Assembly (NCBI GenBank): GCA_041398825.1 | Contig: JAWKTX010000009.1 | Coordinates: forward strand, 124,001 to 188,000 | Origin: Planctomycetaceae bacterium | Lineage (GTDB): Bacteria > Planctomycetota > Planctomycetia > Planctomycetales > Planctomycetaceae | Direction: 5' to 3' | DNA: 64,000 nucleotides | Shown here: positions 10,012 through 19,176 of the stretch, piece by piece | Position numbering within the stretch: the stretch's first letter is position 1 | Layout of the letters: each line of letters starts with the position of its first letter | The notes under the pieces: model-generated | Told to the model about the DNA's origin: nothing | The model's database searches: none | Seen by the model: only the letters and a program-made list of their open reading frames with translations | Program-made: the position numbers and the translations under genes

Positions 10012-10058
10012 GAACCCGTGGTGACATTTGCCAACGCTGGCAAAGTGGCCACGGGTTC
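10012..10058 (+). promoter_or_regulatory. long intercistronic stem-loop after gspG
   Basis: A perfect 10-bp outer stem GAACCCGTGG / CCACGGGTTC encloses an inner perfect 7-bp stem TTTGCCA-ACGC-TGGCAAA. No U-tract follows, so it fits an mRNA-stabilising or partial-attenuation element between gspG and gspH better than a classical terminator. Confidence 0.6.
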
Positions 10059-10119
10059 CGTATGTCTCGGGACGTGCCATCGAAACTGCGGCCATCAGAG
10101 CATCAATCGACACAGCGGA

Positions 10120-10728
10120 ATGAAAAGAAAAGCATCCCAACTCGTCGTTCTGCAGCCGTCCGGCTTCTCCCTGATGGAGCTGATGATTGTGATGGCGTTG
10201 ATTGTGATTGTTGCCGGCCTCGCTGCACCAAACCTGATCGAACGCATGAAAGGCAACCGAGTCTACAGTGCGGCGGATCAGGTTCGCGAAGTTCTTTCCG
10301 AAGCTCGAACTTACGCCATCGATTCCGGCATCGACTATCAGTTTCGCTACGAGCCTCAGGGGCAGTTCTTCGTCATTCTTCCCACCGAGCAGGAACCCTC
10401 GACGTCCAATTCAGTGAGCACGGGATCGGAAACGTCGGAGTATATGCGTCTGTCGGGACAGCTGGACGAGGATCTCCTGATCCAGCCGATGCCGGACGAA
10501 TCGGACACCATAGAACGACTGGAGCCACTTTGGTTTGGCGGACTTCCGGATGCTGGAACTCTTGCAACTAAAAGCTGGTCATCGCCGATCTATTTTCGTT
10601 TCGATGGCAGTGCCACAGATCGCAGGTTTCGCGTGACGGATCCGGATGGCAGAACATCCGAATTGTCTGTCCGTGGACTCACCGGTGCAGTGCGAATGAC
10701 TCCTGTTTATCAGGAGGCACAGCAATGA
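10120..10728 (+). CDS. gspH: minor pseudopilin GspH
   Basis: About 202 residues from the ATG at 10120. It is a minor pseudopilin of the pseudopilus tip. The class III signal is 'QPSG|FSLMELMIVMALI' with canonical Gly(-1) and Glu(+5), followed by 'AAPNLIERMKGNRVYSAADQ', a typical GspH N-terminal region. A longer frame opens at 10018, but that start lies inside the strong stem-loop and would give an implausible Cys/His-rich leader, so 10120 is preferred. Its last codons overlap gspI by 4 nt (ATGA), indicating translational coupling. The GspH versus generic pseudopilin label rests on gene order. Confidence 0.85.
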   Translation: MKRKASQLVVLQPSGFSLMELMIVMALIVIVAGLAAPNLIERMKGNRVYSAADQVREVLSEARTYAIDSGIDYQFRYEPQGQFFVILPTEQEPSTSNSVSTGSETSEYMRLSGQLDEDLLIQPMPDESDTIERLEPLWFGGLPDAGTLATKSWSSPIYFRFDGSATDRRFRVTDPDGRTSELSVRGLTGAVRMTPVYQEAQQ

Positions 10729-11231
10729 TGCGATTAACCCGTCCAGCATACCAAACGCGACCTCGTGGCGAAGTATGGGTCACGCCTGAAACGCCCACTG
10801 AAAAACGTCGTGACGTGGGACGCCGCGGTGGAATCACTTTGCTCGAAGTCTTGATCGCGACCGTGATTTTCATGAGTTCTCTGGCCGTTATTCTCCAGTT
10901 GCTGAAGGTTGGACAGGATTCGGAATTGATGTCGCGGCTTCAGGCTGAAGCCATTATGCGATGCGAAGCCAAGATGGCCGAAGTCCTCTGCGGGGCACAG
11001 GAGTTGACGTCAGCCACCGACGAGACTTTTCCGGATAATGAAGCATCGGGTACCTGGAAATGGAGTCTTGAGAGTCTGCCAACCAGCACGACCGGCCTGC
11101 TGCAGGTGACAGTGCAGGTGAAGTACGTTGTCGGAGATGATGCTGTGGCTTCGTTTCGTCTGCATCGCTACATGCGAGATCCACAGATCTTTATCGACGC
11201 CGCTCTCTCAACTTCGGAGTCTGATGGATGA
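10725..11231 (+). CDS. gspI: minor pseudopilin GspI
   Basis: 168 residues. A long basic leader (about 36 residues) precedes the class III signal 'RRGG|ITLLEVLIATVIF' with Gly(-1) and Glu(+5). GspI nucleates the tip complex with J and K. An AGGAGG ribosome site sits 7 nt before the ATG. It overlaps gspH upstream and gspJ downstream by 4 nt each, so H-I-J-K are translationally coupled. The body is poorly conserved, as usual for this subunit; identity rests on the signal and order. Confidence 0.85.
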   Translation: MMRLTRPAYQTRPRGEVWVTPETPTEKRRDVGRRGGITLLEVLIATVIFMSSLAVILQLLKVGQDSELMSRLQAEAIMRCEAKMAEVLCGAQELTSATDETFPDNEASGTWKWSLESLPTSTTGLLQVTVQVKYVVGDDAVASFRLHRYMRDPQIFIDAALSTSESDG

Positions 11232-12133
11232 AGACACCGACGAAGCCAGCAACCTTGTCGGGCAGATGCGACCCGGACAGGAATCTGCACCTCGCACCGC
11301 GAAAAGCGTTCACTTTGCTGGAAACAATTATCGCGATTGGATTGGTGTCCCTTTTGATGGCGGGCATTTATTCCGCCATGCAGATCTACTATCGCCTTCA
11401 GGTCGACAGTCATGACGATATCGAACGTGTTCAGATTGCACGCGTCCTGCTTCGACAAATCACCAGAGATATCCAGTCTGTGGTCTTTGAAGAGCAGGAT
11501 TCAATAAGTGAGGAGGAGTCACTGGACGAATCTGAGGAAGCCACAGTTGTCGATCTCGAATCCTCCATGACAAGTTATACCAATGGCCTGGTCGGCACTG
11601 AGACCGATTTGTTGTTGTATATCAACCGTCCGGATCGTGAATTGAATTACGTCTCCTCACAGGAACTGGTTTCATTTTCTGATCGCAGCAGCGACCTGAT
11701 GATTGTGCGCTACTTTATCGCACAAAGCGGAATGGGGGGGATTTCATCTCAGATTGCTGATCAGTATTCCACTGGTAACAGTTCAGATCCAGTGGGGCTG
11801 GTTCGTATGGCCGGTGACCTTTACGGGCTGAGCACTGCGATTCAGGAAGGCGATGAAAACGGTCAGATTTCCGCTGCAAAGCTTTTGGCACCGGAAGCCA
11901 GCGCGATCCGGTTCCAGTACTTTGATGGTTTGACGTGGCAGACAGAGTGGGACAGCAATCAACTGAACAGCATGCCCATCGCCATTGAAATTACATTGAC
12001 TTTGATCACCGCCAACGATCAGGACGACGTAGCCAGCAAGCCCGACGACCCGTATGCCGCTGGTCCAACAACTCACAGGATGGTGGTGGCCGTTCCCGTT
12101 GCAGAGCCATTTGTTGCGGAGGCAGGATTATGA
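11228..12133 (+). CDS. gspJ: minor pseudopilin GspJ
   Basis: 301 residues. A leader of about 27 residues is followed by 'RKA|FTLLETIIAIGLVS', with Glu(+5) but Ala at -1. Beyond the helix lies a large soluble domain, longer than many GspJ proteins, with an acidic insert (about 92-112) and then 'DLLLYINRPDRE' and 'RFQYFDGLTWQTEWDS'. The latter resembles the GspJ C-terminal 'F.Y.D..G.W...W' pattern. It is coupled to gspI and gspK by ATGA overlaps. It is a tip component acting at the periplasmic face of the inner membrane. Confidence 0.87.
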   Translation: MKTPTKPATLSGRCDPDRNLHLAPRKAFTLLETIIAIGLVSLLMAGIYSAMQIYYRLQVDSHDDIERVQIARVLLRQITRDIQSVVFEEQDSISEEESLDESEEATVVDLESSMTSYTNGLVGTETDLLLYINRPDRELNYVSSQELVSFSDRSSDLMIVRYFIAQSGMGGISSQIADQYSTGNSSDPVGLVRMAGDLYGLSTAIQEGDENGQISAAKLLAPEASAIRFQYFDGLTWQTEWDSNQLNSMPIAIEITLTLITANDQDDVASKPDDPYAAGPTTHRMVVAVPVAEPFVAEAGL

Positions 12134-13767
12134 TGCGAAGTGATTATTCCTGTGGGAATCGCATGGTCTCGCGGCGGGCGTTTATTCTGCTCGTTGTGAC
12201 GGTGGTCGTTTCATTGCTGACGCTGGCGGCCTATACCTTCACTGGCACTATGCTTGTCGAAAATCAGGCGTCGATGATGTTCGGACGCGATGTCGAAGCT
12301 CGCATGATGGCTGAGTCTGCGATCGAGTTTGCCGCGATGAGAATTGCAGAGCATCAGGCTGATCCCTCCTCCGTCGATTTGTTCCACGATCCGCAGACGT
12401 TTCAGGGCGTTATGCTCGAAGAATCTCCTGTGCCCAGGGGGCAGGTAAGGTTCTCTGTTGTTGTACCGAATGACAGTTCGAATCTCAGTACCAACATGAG
12501 ATTTGGCGTGCTGAGCGAGAACTCACGATTCAATCTGAACCGATTGCTCGAATTTGTCGACGACGAGGACGAAACGACGGACCCCTATCTGGCGTTATCC
12601 TATGTTCCGGGAATGACGGAAGATATTGCGGCAGCGATCGTGGACTGGATTGATAGCGACGACGAACGAAGCCTGGGCGGCGCGGAATCCGCCGACTACG
12701 AATTGCTGGCGATCCCGTATTCGGCCCGAAACGGCCCAATGGAATCCATCGATGAGCTACTAAAGATCCAGGGCGTTACCCCGGCCTTATTCTACGGTGA
12801 AGATGCCAACAGAAACGGAGTGCTTGACCCAAATGAAAACGACGGCGCGGCATCACTTCCACTCGACGACCAGGATGACGAACTGGATATTGGATGGCGA
12901 GAATACTTCACCGTTTCCAGTCGGGAACTGAACACAATGCCGGACGGAGCCGAACGGATTAATCTGAATCAGGGATTAATGACGGAATTGTTCGATGCCA
13001 TTGAGCCGGATTATGGTGAAGAGGCGGCTCAGTTCGTTGTTGCGTATCGATTGTTCGGGAATGAAAATGCCAGTGCTGCGACACAGGCAAGCCTCACCGT
13101 TGCTCAGAAGGATGCGGCGACCGCCGTTGGTAAGGCTGTTACCGGAGGAGTGGAAGGAAGCGTGACTCGCGCGGGGCTCGATCTTACGCAGGTGGCAGGC
13201 TTCTCATTTCGCTCCATTTACGACCTGATCGACGCGGAAATTCCGGCAACTGTCAATGGGGGAATGACGACACTGATCAGCCCATGGACGTCTGAGAATG
13301 TATTGATCGATATGGCAGAACTGGAGCAGATCTTTACCTGGGTGGACGACGCTTACTTCGATGGCCGCGTGAACATTAACACGGCACCCCATCATGTGCT
13401 GATGGCGATTCCGGGTATGACAGAATCAATCGCTGATGCCATCATTGCAGCGCGACCGCAAATTTCAGCTGATGGATTTTCAAGAAATGTGATGGCCGTT
13501 CGAACAACGCCCGCCTGGATTCTGGCGGAAGGCATCGTTGATCTTGAGACGCTTCAGTTATTGGGCCCGTGGTTGACGACCGGCGGCGGGATCTATCGAT
13601 TTCAGGCGGTTGGGCACTATGATCAGGGCGGCCCGAATACGCGACTCGAAGCGATGATTGACGCCACCCAAAGCCCGCCCAGAATCATCTTTCAACGGGA
13701 TCTGACTTCTCTGGGACGAGGGTTTCATCCTTCGTACCTGACTCCCGGAGCGGAATTGTCACGCTGA
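12130..13767 (+). CDS. gspK: pseudopilus tip protein GspK
   Basis: 545 residues, longer than enterobacterial GspK. The N-terminal signal is 'SRRA|FILLVVTVVVSLL' with Ala at -1 and no Glu(+5), the expected GspK exception. A large soluble domain contains two helix-hairpin-helix-like stretches of the GspK type: 'YVPGMTEDIAAAIVDWIDSD', and 'MAIPGMTESIADAIIAARP' just after 'GRVNINTAPHHVL'. An Asp-rich insert (about 232-260, 'DANRNGVLDPNEND') looks like a calcium site. A GGAGG site precedes the ATG. It is the last gene of the visible gsp cluster; GspL/M/N are absent. Confidence 0.9.
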   Translation: MMRSDYSCGNRMVSRRAFILLVVTVVVSLLTLAAYTFTGTMLVENQASMMFGRDVEARMMAESAIEFAAMRIAEHQADPSSVDLFHDPQTFQGVMLEESPVPRGQVRFSVVVPNDSSNLSTNMRFGVLSENSRFNLNRLLEFVDDEDETTDPYLALSYVPGMTEDIAAAIVDWIDSDDERSLGGAESADYELLAIPYSARNGPMESIDELLKIQGVTPALFYGEDANRNGVLDPNENDGAASLPLDDQDDELDIGWREYFTVSSRELNTMPDGAERINLNQGLMTELFDAIEPDYGEEAAQFVVAYRLFGNENASAATQASLTVAQKDAATAVGKAVTGGVEGSVTRAGLDLTQVAGFSFRSIYDLIDAEIPATVNGGMTTLISPWTSENVLIDMAELEQIFTWVDDAYFDGRVNINTAPHHVLMAIPGMTESIADAIIAARPQISADGFSRNVMAVRTTPAWILAEGIVDLETLQLLGPWLTTGGGIYRFQAVGHYDQGGPNTRLEAMIDATQSPPRIIFQRDLTSLGRGFHPSYLTPGAELSR

Positions 13768-14120
13768 CTTCCGCGTAAGTTCGTTTCCGGCGACTCTGAA
13801 CTGGCTGAACCGAATTCATTCGTCGCAGTTGTCCCGGGAGTCCGGGAATGCCACAAGCAGATTTGCCCGACATTTGCGGGCTCCGGTAGAACTCAGAACT
13901 CTCCAGGAAATTCGACAAGTTTGTAATACAGACCAGCTTGTTGTTGTTCCCGTGCGATCGTGGTTTGCAGCGTGTTGTCTTTCAGTTGTCCTGAGCAACC
14001 CTGGAAGATTTGACATCTTGAGTTCCCCGCCGTGACTTCCATGCCTACAATCCAGGGAACACTCCCATTGGGGAGGTCGTAGAACCGAGGATGCAAGTTT
14101 GGCCCCGAAGGATGAGAAAC
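13768..14120. other. intergenic region after gspK
   Basis: About 350 bp with no convincing gene. It contains a small perfect hairpin TCCCGG-GAGT-CCGGGA (13832-13847) and GCCCG/CGGGC shortly after. Neither has a U-tract. A GGGGAGG lies about 14 nt before an alternative ATG at 14091. Confidence 0.4.
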
Positions 14121-14723
14121 GTGAAGATTGCCCAGCTTTTCAAAGTGGGATTTTTGGTTGCTGCCGTTGGATGTGGTGGGACTTCTGACGAGTTTCAGGA
14201 GTACACCGAGGCTCCGTTGAGCGCTGCGACGGACATGCATGATCATGGCGAACACGCTGGCGTGCATGGTGGCCACATCATTGAGATCGGGGACGCTCAT
14301 GCGGCCCATCTGGAAATGGTTTTCGACAAGGAAACCCGAGACATTAGTCTGTACTTCTACGGTGCAGAGGTGGGACAGGCCGTGGCTGCATCGGGCGTAG
14401 AGTTCGAAATTGAAGTTGGTGGCGAGGAGGTCAGTTTAGAGGTGAAAGCATCGCCTCTTGAAGGAGAAACTGAAGAATCCGCGTCGCGATACGTCGTATC
14501 GGGGACAACTCTTCCCAAAGAAATCACTTCGGAGGAACAGCTGGACGGCCACCTCCATGTGACAATTGGTGGTCAGGAGTACGCTCCATCGTTCCACGCT
14601 CATTCTCATGACGAGCATGATCACGACGGCCACGACCATGATCACGACGAGCATGACCACAAAGAAGGCGAAGCGGCTCATGGGGACGACCATGACCACG
14701 ACCATGGTGATGACAAAAAGTAG
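14121..14723 (+). CDS. His-rich putative metal-binding lipoprotein
   Basis: About 200 residues from the GTG at 14121, chosen because AAGGA lies 8 nt upstream and it leaves a compact lipoprotein signal ending AAVGC (lipobox). In-frame ATGs at 14091 and 14112 are alternatives. The mature protein starts with Cys-Gly-Gly, has a His cluster (MHDHGEHAGVHGGH), then a beta-rich acidic middle part. The C-terminal about 45 residues are almost only His/Asp/Glu repeats (HDEHDHDGHDHDHDEHDH). Such tails bind Zn/Ni/Cu in metallochaperones and zinc-sensing or buffering lipoproteins. Metal buffering at the membrane is inferred; substrate is unknown. Confidence 0.8.
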   Translation: MKIAQLFKVGFLVAAVGCGGTSDEFQEYTEAPLSAATDMHDHGEHAGVHGGHIIEIGDAHAAHLEMVFDKETRDISLYFYGAEVGQAVAASGVEFEIEVGGEEVSLEVKASPLEGETEESASRYVVSGTTLPKEITSEEQLDGHLHVTIGGQEYAPSFHAHSHDEHDHDGHDHDHDEHDHKEGEAAHGDDHDHDHGDDKK

Positions 14724-14805
14724 TCGCGATAAACGAGAGTTACCGACTTCAGCTGGTGGCAGTTTTGTCTCGCCAGCAAACGTGTTTGTTTCAGGGAAGA
14801 AACAT

Positions 14806-15612
14806 ATGCCCGCCGCTGTTCTTCTGGTCGTTGTTACAGCGGCAGGCTTCGTTTTCCTGCAACCTCTTCCTTCGCCCCACGCTGCGCAATCCGTCCCTAC
14901 GGTGCGTCCAGGCGTTGTGAAGTCGTTCCCGCATGACTCTCAGTCATTTTGTCAGGGACTGGTCTTTTACGATGGGAAGTTGATTGAAGGTACCGGCCAG
15001 TACAAACATTCGCGTTTGCGGTCCGTCTCCGTTGAAAGTGGAATTGCCGATATCGACGTGGCAATGGAGAACGAGATTTTCGGTGAAGGGGTGACCGTCT
15101 GGCAGGATAAGGTCATTCAACTGACATGGCAAAACGGGTACCTGCTGCTGTATGACGCTAAAACGCTTGAACGCAAGGCCTATCTCAAGTACTCCGATAT
15201 CGACCCAACTCTACGCGAAGGCTGGGGAATCACTCAGGATGGCAGGCACCTGATTATCAGTGATGGCAGTGCAGAATTGAGGTTTGTCGATCCTGTCACA
15301 TTCAGGATGACCCGAAAAATTACGGTCAGAAATGGTCGGCGATCAGTCAGGAACCTGAACGAACTGGAGTTTGTCGACGGTCAGATCTTTGCCAATATCT
15401 GGTATCAGGATCAGATCGCCCGGATTGATCCTCAGAGTGGCAATGTCGTTGGTTGGCTGGACCTGTCCGGGTTCAAGCCGAAGTCGATTCGCTTTAACCG
15501 GGAAGCCGTATTGAACGGCATTGCCTGGGATTCGAATGCCCGCCGCCTGTTCATCACCGGCAAACACTGGCCAACCCTGTACGAGATCTCTGTGCCTGGT
15601 TTGAATAAGTAA
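14806..15612 (+). CDS. glutaminyl-peptide cyclotransferase (Glu_cyclase_2 family)
   Basis: About 268 residues from the ATG at 14806, which has AGGGAAG 8 nt upstream; the frame extends further 5' but overlaps the preceding gene. A signal peptide or anchor (about 1-25) precedes a beta-propeller with family landmarks: 'SQSFCQGLVFYDGKLIEGTG', 'WGITQDGRHLIISDGS', 'LNELEFVDGQIFANIW' and 'LNGIAWDSNARRLFITGKHW'. Family members cyclise N-terminal Gln to pyroglutamate on exported proteins or peptides. Its place next to the secretion genes suggests it modifies secreted proteins, but this is only contextual. Confidence 0.88.
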   Translation: MPAAVLLVVVTAAGFVFLQPLPSPHAAQSVPTVRPGVVKSFPHDSQSFCQGLVFYDGKLIEGTGQYKHSRLRSVSVESGIADIDVAMENEIFGEGVTVWQDKVIQLTWQNGYLLLYDAKTLERKAYLKYSDIDPTLREGWGITQDGRHLIISDGSAELRFVDPVTFRMTRKITVRNGRRSVRNLNELEFVDGQIFANIWYQDQIARIDPQSGNVVGWLDLSGFKPKSIRFNREAVLNGIAWDSNARRLFITGKHWPTLYEISVPGLNK

Positions 15613-15942
15613 ACCCGGTCACGTTACTACGCCTGTCCGAGATCCGTAGCCTGTCCTGCAGGCGTTATCAATACCGCAAACCGATGGTCAGCGTCGGCAA
15701 GTTGTCAAAACGGCAGGTGGAAGGGTTATTCTCAGGGCTGGCGTTGCAATCACGCAAATGTGCATCGCCGTAACTTCCTTGCTGGAATCGATTTACGCGG
15801 TAATTGAGTATTGTGGCACGTAATTAGCTACCCGCGGTCCGCTGTGGTTCTAACTCTGCAAAGTTGGCTGATATGCGTTTTTCGGACGCAGCCGACGGTT
15901 TGAAACAAACTTTTCAGTTGTTGTACAGGTCAGGAGAAAATC
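15613..15942. other. groESL upstream region
   Basis: 330 bp that should carry the groESL promoter. I looked for a CIRCE element (TTAGCACTC-N9-GAGTGCTAA) and did not see one. No clear heat-shock promoter was identified by eye. Confidence 0.4.
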
Positions 15943-16254
15943 ATGGCGAAGAAGGCTTCTTCAGGCGGCACCCGCATCGTGCCTTTAGGTGACCGCGTGG
16001 TGCTGAAGCGAGCCGAGGCGGAAGCAAAGACCGCTGGCGGGATCGTCCTGCCGGATTCTGCTCAGGGTAAACCTCAGCGTGGTGAAGTCGTTGCTGTCGG
16101 CGATGGTCATGTGAACGACAAGGGTGAACGTGTCGCTTTGGCCGTCAAAGAAGGCGATCGCGTTATCTTTAGTTCCTACGCCGGAGACGAAATCATTCTC
16201 GGCGACCAGACGTTTCTCCTGATGCGCGAAAGCGACATTCTGGCGACTATCTGA
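15943..16254 (+). CDS. groS: co-chaperonin GroES
   Basis: 103 residues. It forms the heptameric lid of the GroEL chamber in the cytoplasm. Family landmarks are 'RIVPLGDRVVLKRAEAEAKT', the mobile loop 'KTAGGIVLPDSAQGKPQRG', and the C-terminal 'YAGDEIILGDQTFLLMRESD'. A short Lys/Ser/Gly N-terminal extension precedes the core. AGGAG lies 8 nt before the ATG. It is 57 nt upstream of groEL with no terminator between, so the two form an operon. Confidence 0.97.
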   Translation: MAKKASSGGTRIVPLGDRVVLKRAEAEAKTAGGIVLPDSAQGKPQRGEVVAVGDGHVNDKGERVALAVKEGDRVIFSSYAGDEIILGDQTFLLMRESDILATI

Positions 16255-16311
16255 ACACTCACATAAACATTTGAATCTGCATTTGAATTCGGATTTCTGG
16301 AGACAACGAAT

Positions 16312-17925
16312 ATGGCAAAGATGATTGCCTTTGATCAGGAAGCTCAGGAAGCCATGCGTCGCGGTGTCAGCAAGCTGGCCCGCGCTGTCAAGGTTACACT
16401 CGGCCCTCGTGGACGAAACGTCATTATCGAAAAGAGCTTTGGTTCACCGACGGTCACCAAGGACGGTGTAACTGTTGCTCGTGAAGTCGAACTTGCTGAC
16501 AAGTTCGAAGATATGGGCGCTCGAATGGTTCGCGAAGTTGCGAGCAAGACCAGCGATGTTGCGGGGGACGGAACGACAACCGCGACCGTGATGGCTGAAG
16601 CGATCTACAACGAAGGTCTGAAAGCCGTTGTTGCAGGCGTCAGTCCGCTGGAAATGAAGCGGGGAATGGAAAAAGCTGTCAGCGACATTATCGATCAGCT
16701 TCGTGGTATGGCTGTGGAATGCCGAAGCCCGAAGTCGATTGCTCAGGTTGGGACTGTGGCAGCCAACGGCGACTCTGAAATCGGCCAGATCCTTTCAGAT
16801 GCGATGGCACAGGTTGGCAAAGACGGTGTTATCACCGTTGAAGAAGGTAAGAGCCTGCACACAACCTTCGAGGTTGTCGAAGGTTTGCAATTCGATCGCG
16901 GTTACCTGTCACCTTACTTCGTGACAGACTCCGAAGGTATGGAATGCGTCCTGGAAGATGCCTACGTACTGATCCACGAGAAGAAGGTTTCCAACATTAA
17001 AGACCTTGTTCCAGTGCTGGAAAAGGTCGTTAATTCCGGCAAGCCTCTGCTGATCATCGCTGAGGACGTCGAAGGGGAAGCTCTGGCGACTCTTGTCATC
17101 AACAAGTTGCGAGGGACGTTCAAGATCGCCGCCGTGAAGGCACCGGGCTATGGCGACCGTCGCAAAGCCATGTTGCAGGACATCGCGATCATGGTCGGCG
17201 GAACGGCGATCTTCGAAGACCTTGGCGTGAAGCTCGAGAACATCGAACTGACCGACCTCGGAACAGCTCGCAAGATCGTAGTGGACAAAGACAACACCAC
17301 GATCATCGAAGGTGGCGGCAAGAAGGCTGACATCAAGGCTCGTATTGAGCAGATCCGACGAGAACTGGAAAACAGCACCAGTGACTACGATCGCGAAAAG
17401 CTGGAAGAGCGAATCGCGAAGCTGGCTGGTGGTGTGGCTCAGGTCAATGTCGGTGCCGCCACTGAAAGCGAAATGAAGGAAAAGAAGGCTCGCGTTGAAG
17501 ATGCATTGCATGCGACTCGTGCTGCTGTGGAAGAAGGAATTCTTCCGGGCGGCGGAGTAGCAATTCTGCGTGCCTCAACTGCAGTCAAACCAGGAAAGCT
17601 CAGCCATGATGAAAAGGTTGGCTATGACATTATCCTGCGAGCCTGCCGAGCACCGCTGACCCAGATTGCAAACAACGCTGGCGTTGACGGTGGAGTAATT
17701 TGTGAGAAGGTTGCCAACGGCGAAGGCAATTTCGGCTATAACGCAGCAACGGACAAGTTCGAAGACATGGTCAAGGCTGGGGTCATTGACCCAACCAAGG
17801 TCACGCGAACGGCCCTGCAGAACGCTGCGAGTGTTTCGACCCTGCTGCTGACCAGCGATGCTCTGATTGCTGAAAAGCCAAAGGATGACAAGAAGAAGTC
17901 CGCAGTGGCCGATGACATGTACTAA
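16312..17925 (+). CDS. groL: chaperonin GroEL
   Basis: 537 residues. It is the 60-kDa ATP-dependent folding chamber. Signatures are '[20 protein letters not shown]', the nucleotide loop DGTTT in '[12 protein letters not shown]', the family signature '[17 protein letters not shown]', and '[20 protein letters not shown]'. The C-terminus is Lys-rich ([16 protein letters not shown]) and lacks the usual GGM repeat tail that fills the chamber floor. Planctomycetes often have several GroELs; whether this is the housekeeping copy cannot be told from the window, but pairing with groES argues that it is. Confidence 0.97.
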   Translation: MAKMIAFDQEAQEAMRRGVSKLARAVKVTLGPRGRNVIIEKSFGSPTVTKDGVTVAREVELADKFEDMGARMVREVASKTSDVAGDGTTTATVMAEAIYNEGLKAVVAGVSPLEMKRGMEKAVSDIIDQLRGMAVECRSPKSIAQVGTVAANGDSEIGQILSDAMAQVGKDGVITVEEGKSLHTTFEVVEGLQFDRGYLSPYFVTDSEGMECVLEDAYVLIHEKKVSNIKDLVPVLEKVVNSGKPLLIIAEDVEGEALATLVINKLRGTFKIAAVKAPGYGDRRKAMLQDIAIMVGGTAIFEDLGVKLENIELTDLGTARKIVVDKDNTTIIEGGGKKADIKARIEQIRRELENSTSDYDREKLEERIAKLAGGVAQVNVGAATESEMKEKKARVEDALHATRAAVEEGILPGGGVAILRASTAVKPGKLSHDEKVGYDIILRACRAPLTQIANNAGVDGGVICEKVANGEGNFGYNAATDKFEDMVKAGVIDPTKVTRTALQNAASVSTLLLTSDALIAEKPKDDKKKSAVADDMY

Positions 17926-18282
17926 TCGGTACGACCGATAACAGCGGATCTGCTGCATCACTGGAAGCCTCGGCGTCGAGAAACGTCGAGGCTTTCTTTT
18001 TTGGGCCACATGTGGGCAAAAACGGGACAACTTGCCTGTATTTCGGAGGCAAACCGTTCCTTCCTGGTTTGGGGCGTCATCAATACATGACTTTCCCCGG
18101 TCATGCTGAACCGCGGGGATAGTCCGGTTCTCGGGTTGTTTGCGAATCGTCGGGCCATTCTGTGCCAACAATGCGCATCGGCATCTTCTGCCGATTTGAG
18201 TCTGAATCTGATTTGACGGGCCGTCGATAACTATCGCAGCCGCTTGTTTCTTTAGCAGATTACTCAATCAGGCCGATTTTTC
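17926..18282. other. intergenic region between groEL and the sigma factor gene
   Basis: 357 bp. After the groEL terminator I see one weak hairpin (CCCCGGT..ACCGCGGGG, about 18097-18119) and no clear promoter motif for the sigma factor gene. Confidence 0.4.
17965..18002 (+). terminator. rho-independent terminator of groESL
   Basis: An 11-bp stem AAGCCTCGGCG / CGTCGAGGCTT (one G-U pair) with an 8-nt loop, followed by TTCTTTTTT, 40 nt after the groEL stop. Confidence 0.9.
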
Positions 18283-19128
18283 ATGACACAAACGACTCGA
18301 AAGAAACGCAGCAGTTCGCGACTACAGACGCCACTGGAGACATATCTCCGCGAAATCAACGAAACCGCATTACTAACTGCTGACGACGAGAAAGAACTCT
18401 CGAATCGCATTTCAGCGGGTGACGCGGCGGCACGTGATCGAATGGTTCGGGCCAACCTTCGACTCGTCGTGAACATTGCTCGTGGTTATGCCGGTAAAGG
18501 GTTACCTCTGCAGGATCTGATCGAAGAGGGCAACCTTGGATTGCTGCGTGCTGTTGAGGGCTTTGACCCCAACATGAACACACGTTTCAGTACGTACGCC
18601 AGCTACTGGATTAAACAATCCATCAAACGCGCGCTGGTCAACTCGGCCAAGACGATCCGCATTCCGGCTTATATGGTCGAATTGCTGTCGAAGTGGCGTC
18701 GCGCATCGGCCAAGCTGGCTGAAGAAATGAACCGTACACCGACAGCAGAAGACATCGCCCGTGAAATGGGGATTCCGAAAAAGAAGCTGCGAATTGTCAA
18801 GAAGGCAATTACCCTGTACAACGCTTCTCCACAGTCGGAGCAGGATGAAGGTGGACTGTCTCTGGGTGAAATCGTCCCGGACGATCGCGTTCGCGGTCCC
18901 GAAGATGAACTCATCAATTCAGACAATCTCATTCATGTCTTTCGACTACTGGACGAAATGGATCCCCGCGAAGCGACGATTCTGCGGATGCGATTTGGTC
19001 TGGATGACAGTGAGCCTCGAACGCTGAAGGAAATTGGCGAATCACTGGGACTGACGCGAGAACGAGTTCGTCAGATCGAAAGTGAAGCTCTTCGCAAGCT
19101 TTATCGAAGCCTGAGCGGCGAAATGTAA
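18283..19128 (+). CDS. sigma-70 family RNA polymerase sigma factor (RpoD/SigA-like)
   Basis: 281 residues. Region 1.2 starts at about 14 ('PLETYLREINETALLTADDE'). Region 2 has 'LRLVVNIARGYAGKGLPLQD' and the -10 recognition/melting segment 'RFSTYASYWIKQSIKRAL'. Region 3 follows, and region 4 ends with the -35 helix-turn-helix 'IGESLGLTRERVRQIESEAL'. Region 1.1 and the non-conserved region are absent, so it is as short as RpoS/SigB-type group 2 factors although its motifs resemble SigA. It is likely a primary or near-primary sigma factor for general promoters. It stands alone between two terminators, so it is monocistronic. Confidence 0.92.
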   Translation: MTQTTRKKRSSSRLQTPLETYLREINETALLTADDEKELSNRISAGDAAARDRMVRANLRLVVNIARGYAGKGLPLQDLIEEGNLGLLRAVEGFDPNMNTRFSTYASYWIKQSIKRALVNSAKTIRIPAYMVELLSKWRRASAKLAEEMNRTPTAEDIAREMGIPKKKLRIVKKAITLYNASPQSEQDEGGLSLGEIVPDDRVRGPEDELINSDNLIHVFRLLDEMDPREATILRMRFGLDDSEPRTLKEIGESLGLTRERVRQIESEALRKLYRSLSGEM

Positions 19129-19176
19129 AATCGCCGGCAAAACTGGTTTCCTGCAGTCCTCTGCAGCGATGATCTC

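Noticed and set aside
15613..15942. Possible CIRCE operator upstream of groES
   Set aside because: Searched for GCACTC/GAGTGC inverted repeats and found none.
16909..18267. Minus-strand frames of about 200-230 codons antisense to groEL
   Set aside because: Shadow frames of a highly conserved gene with biased codons.
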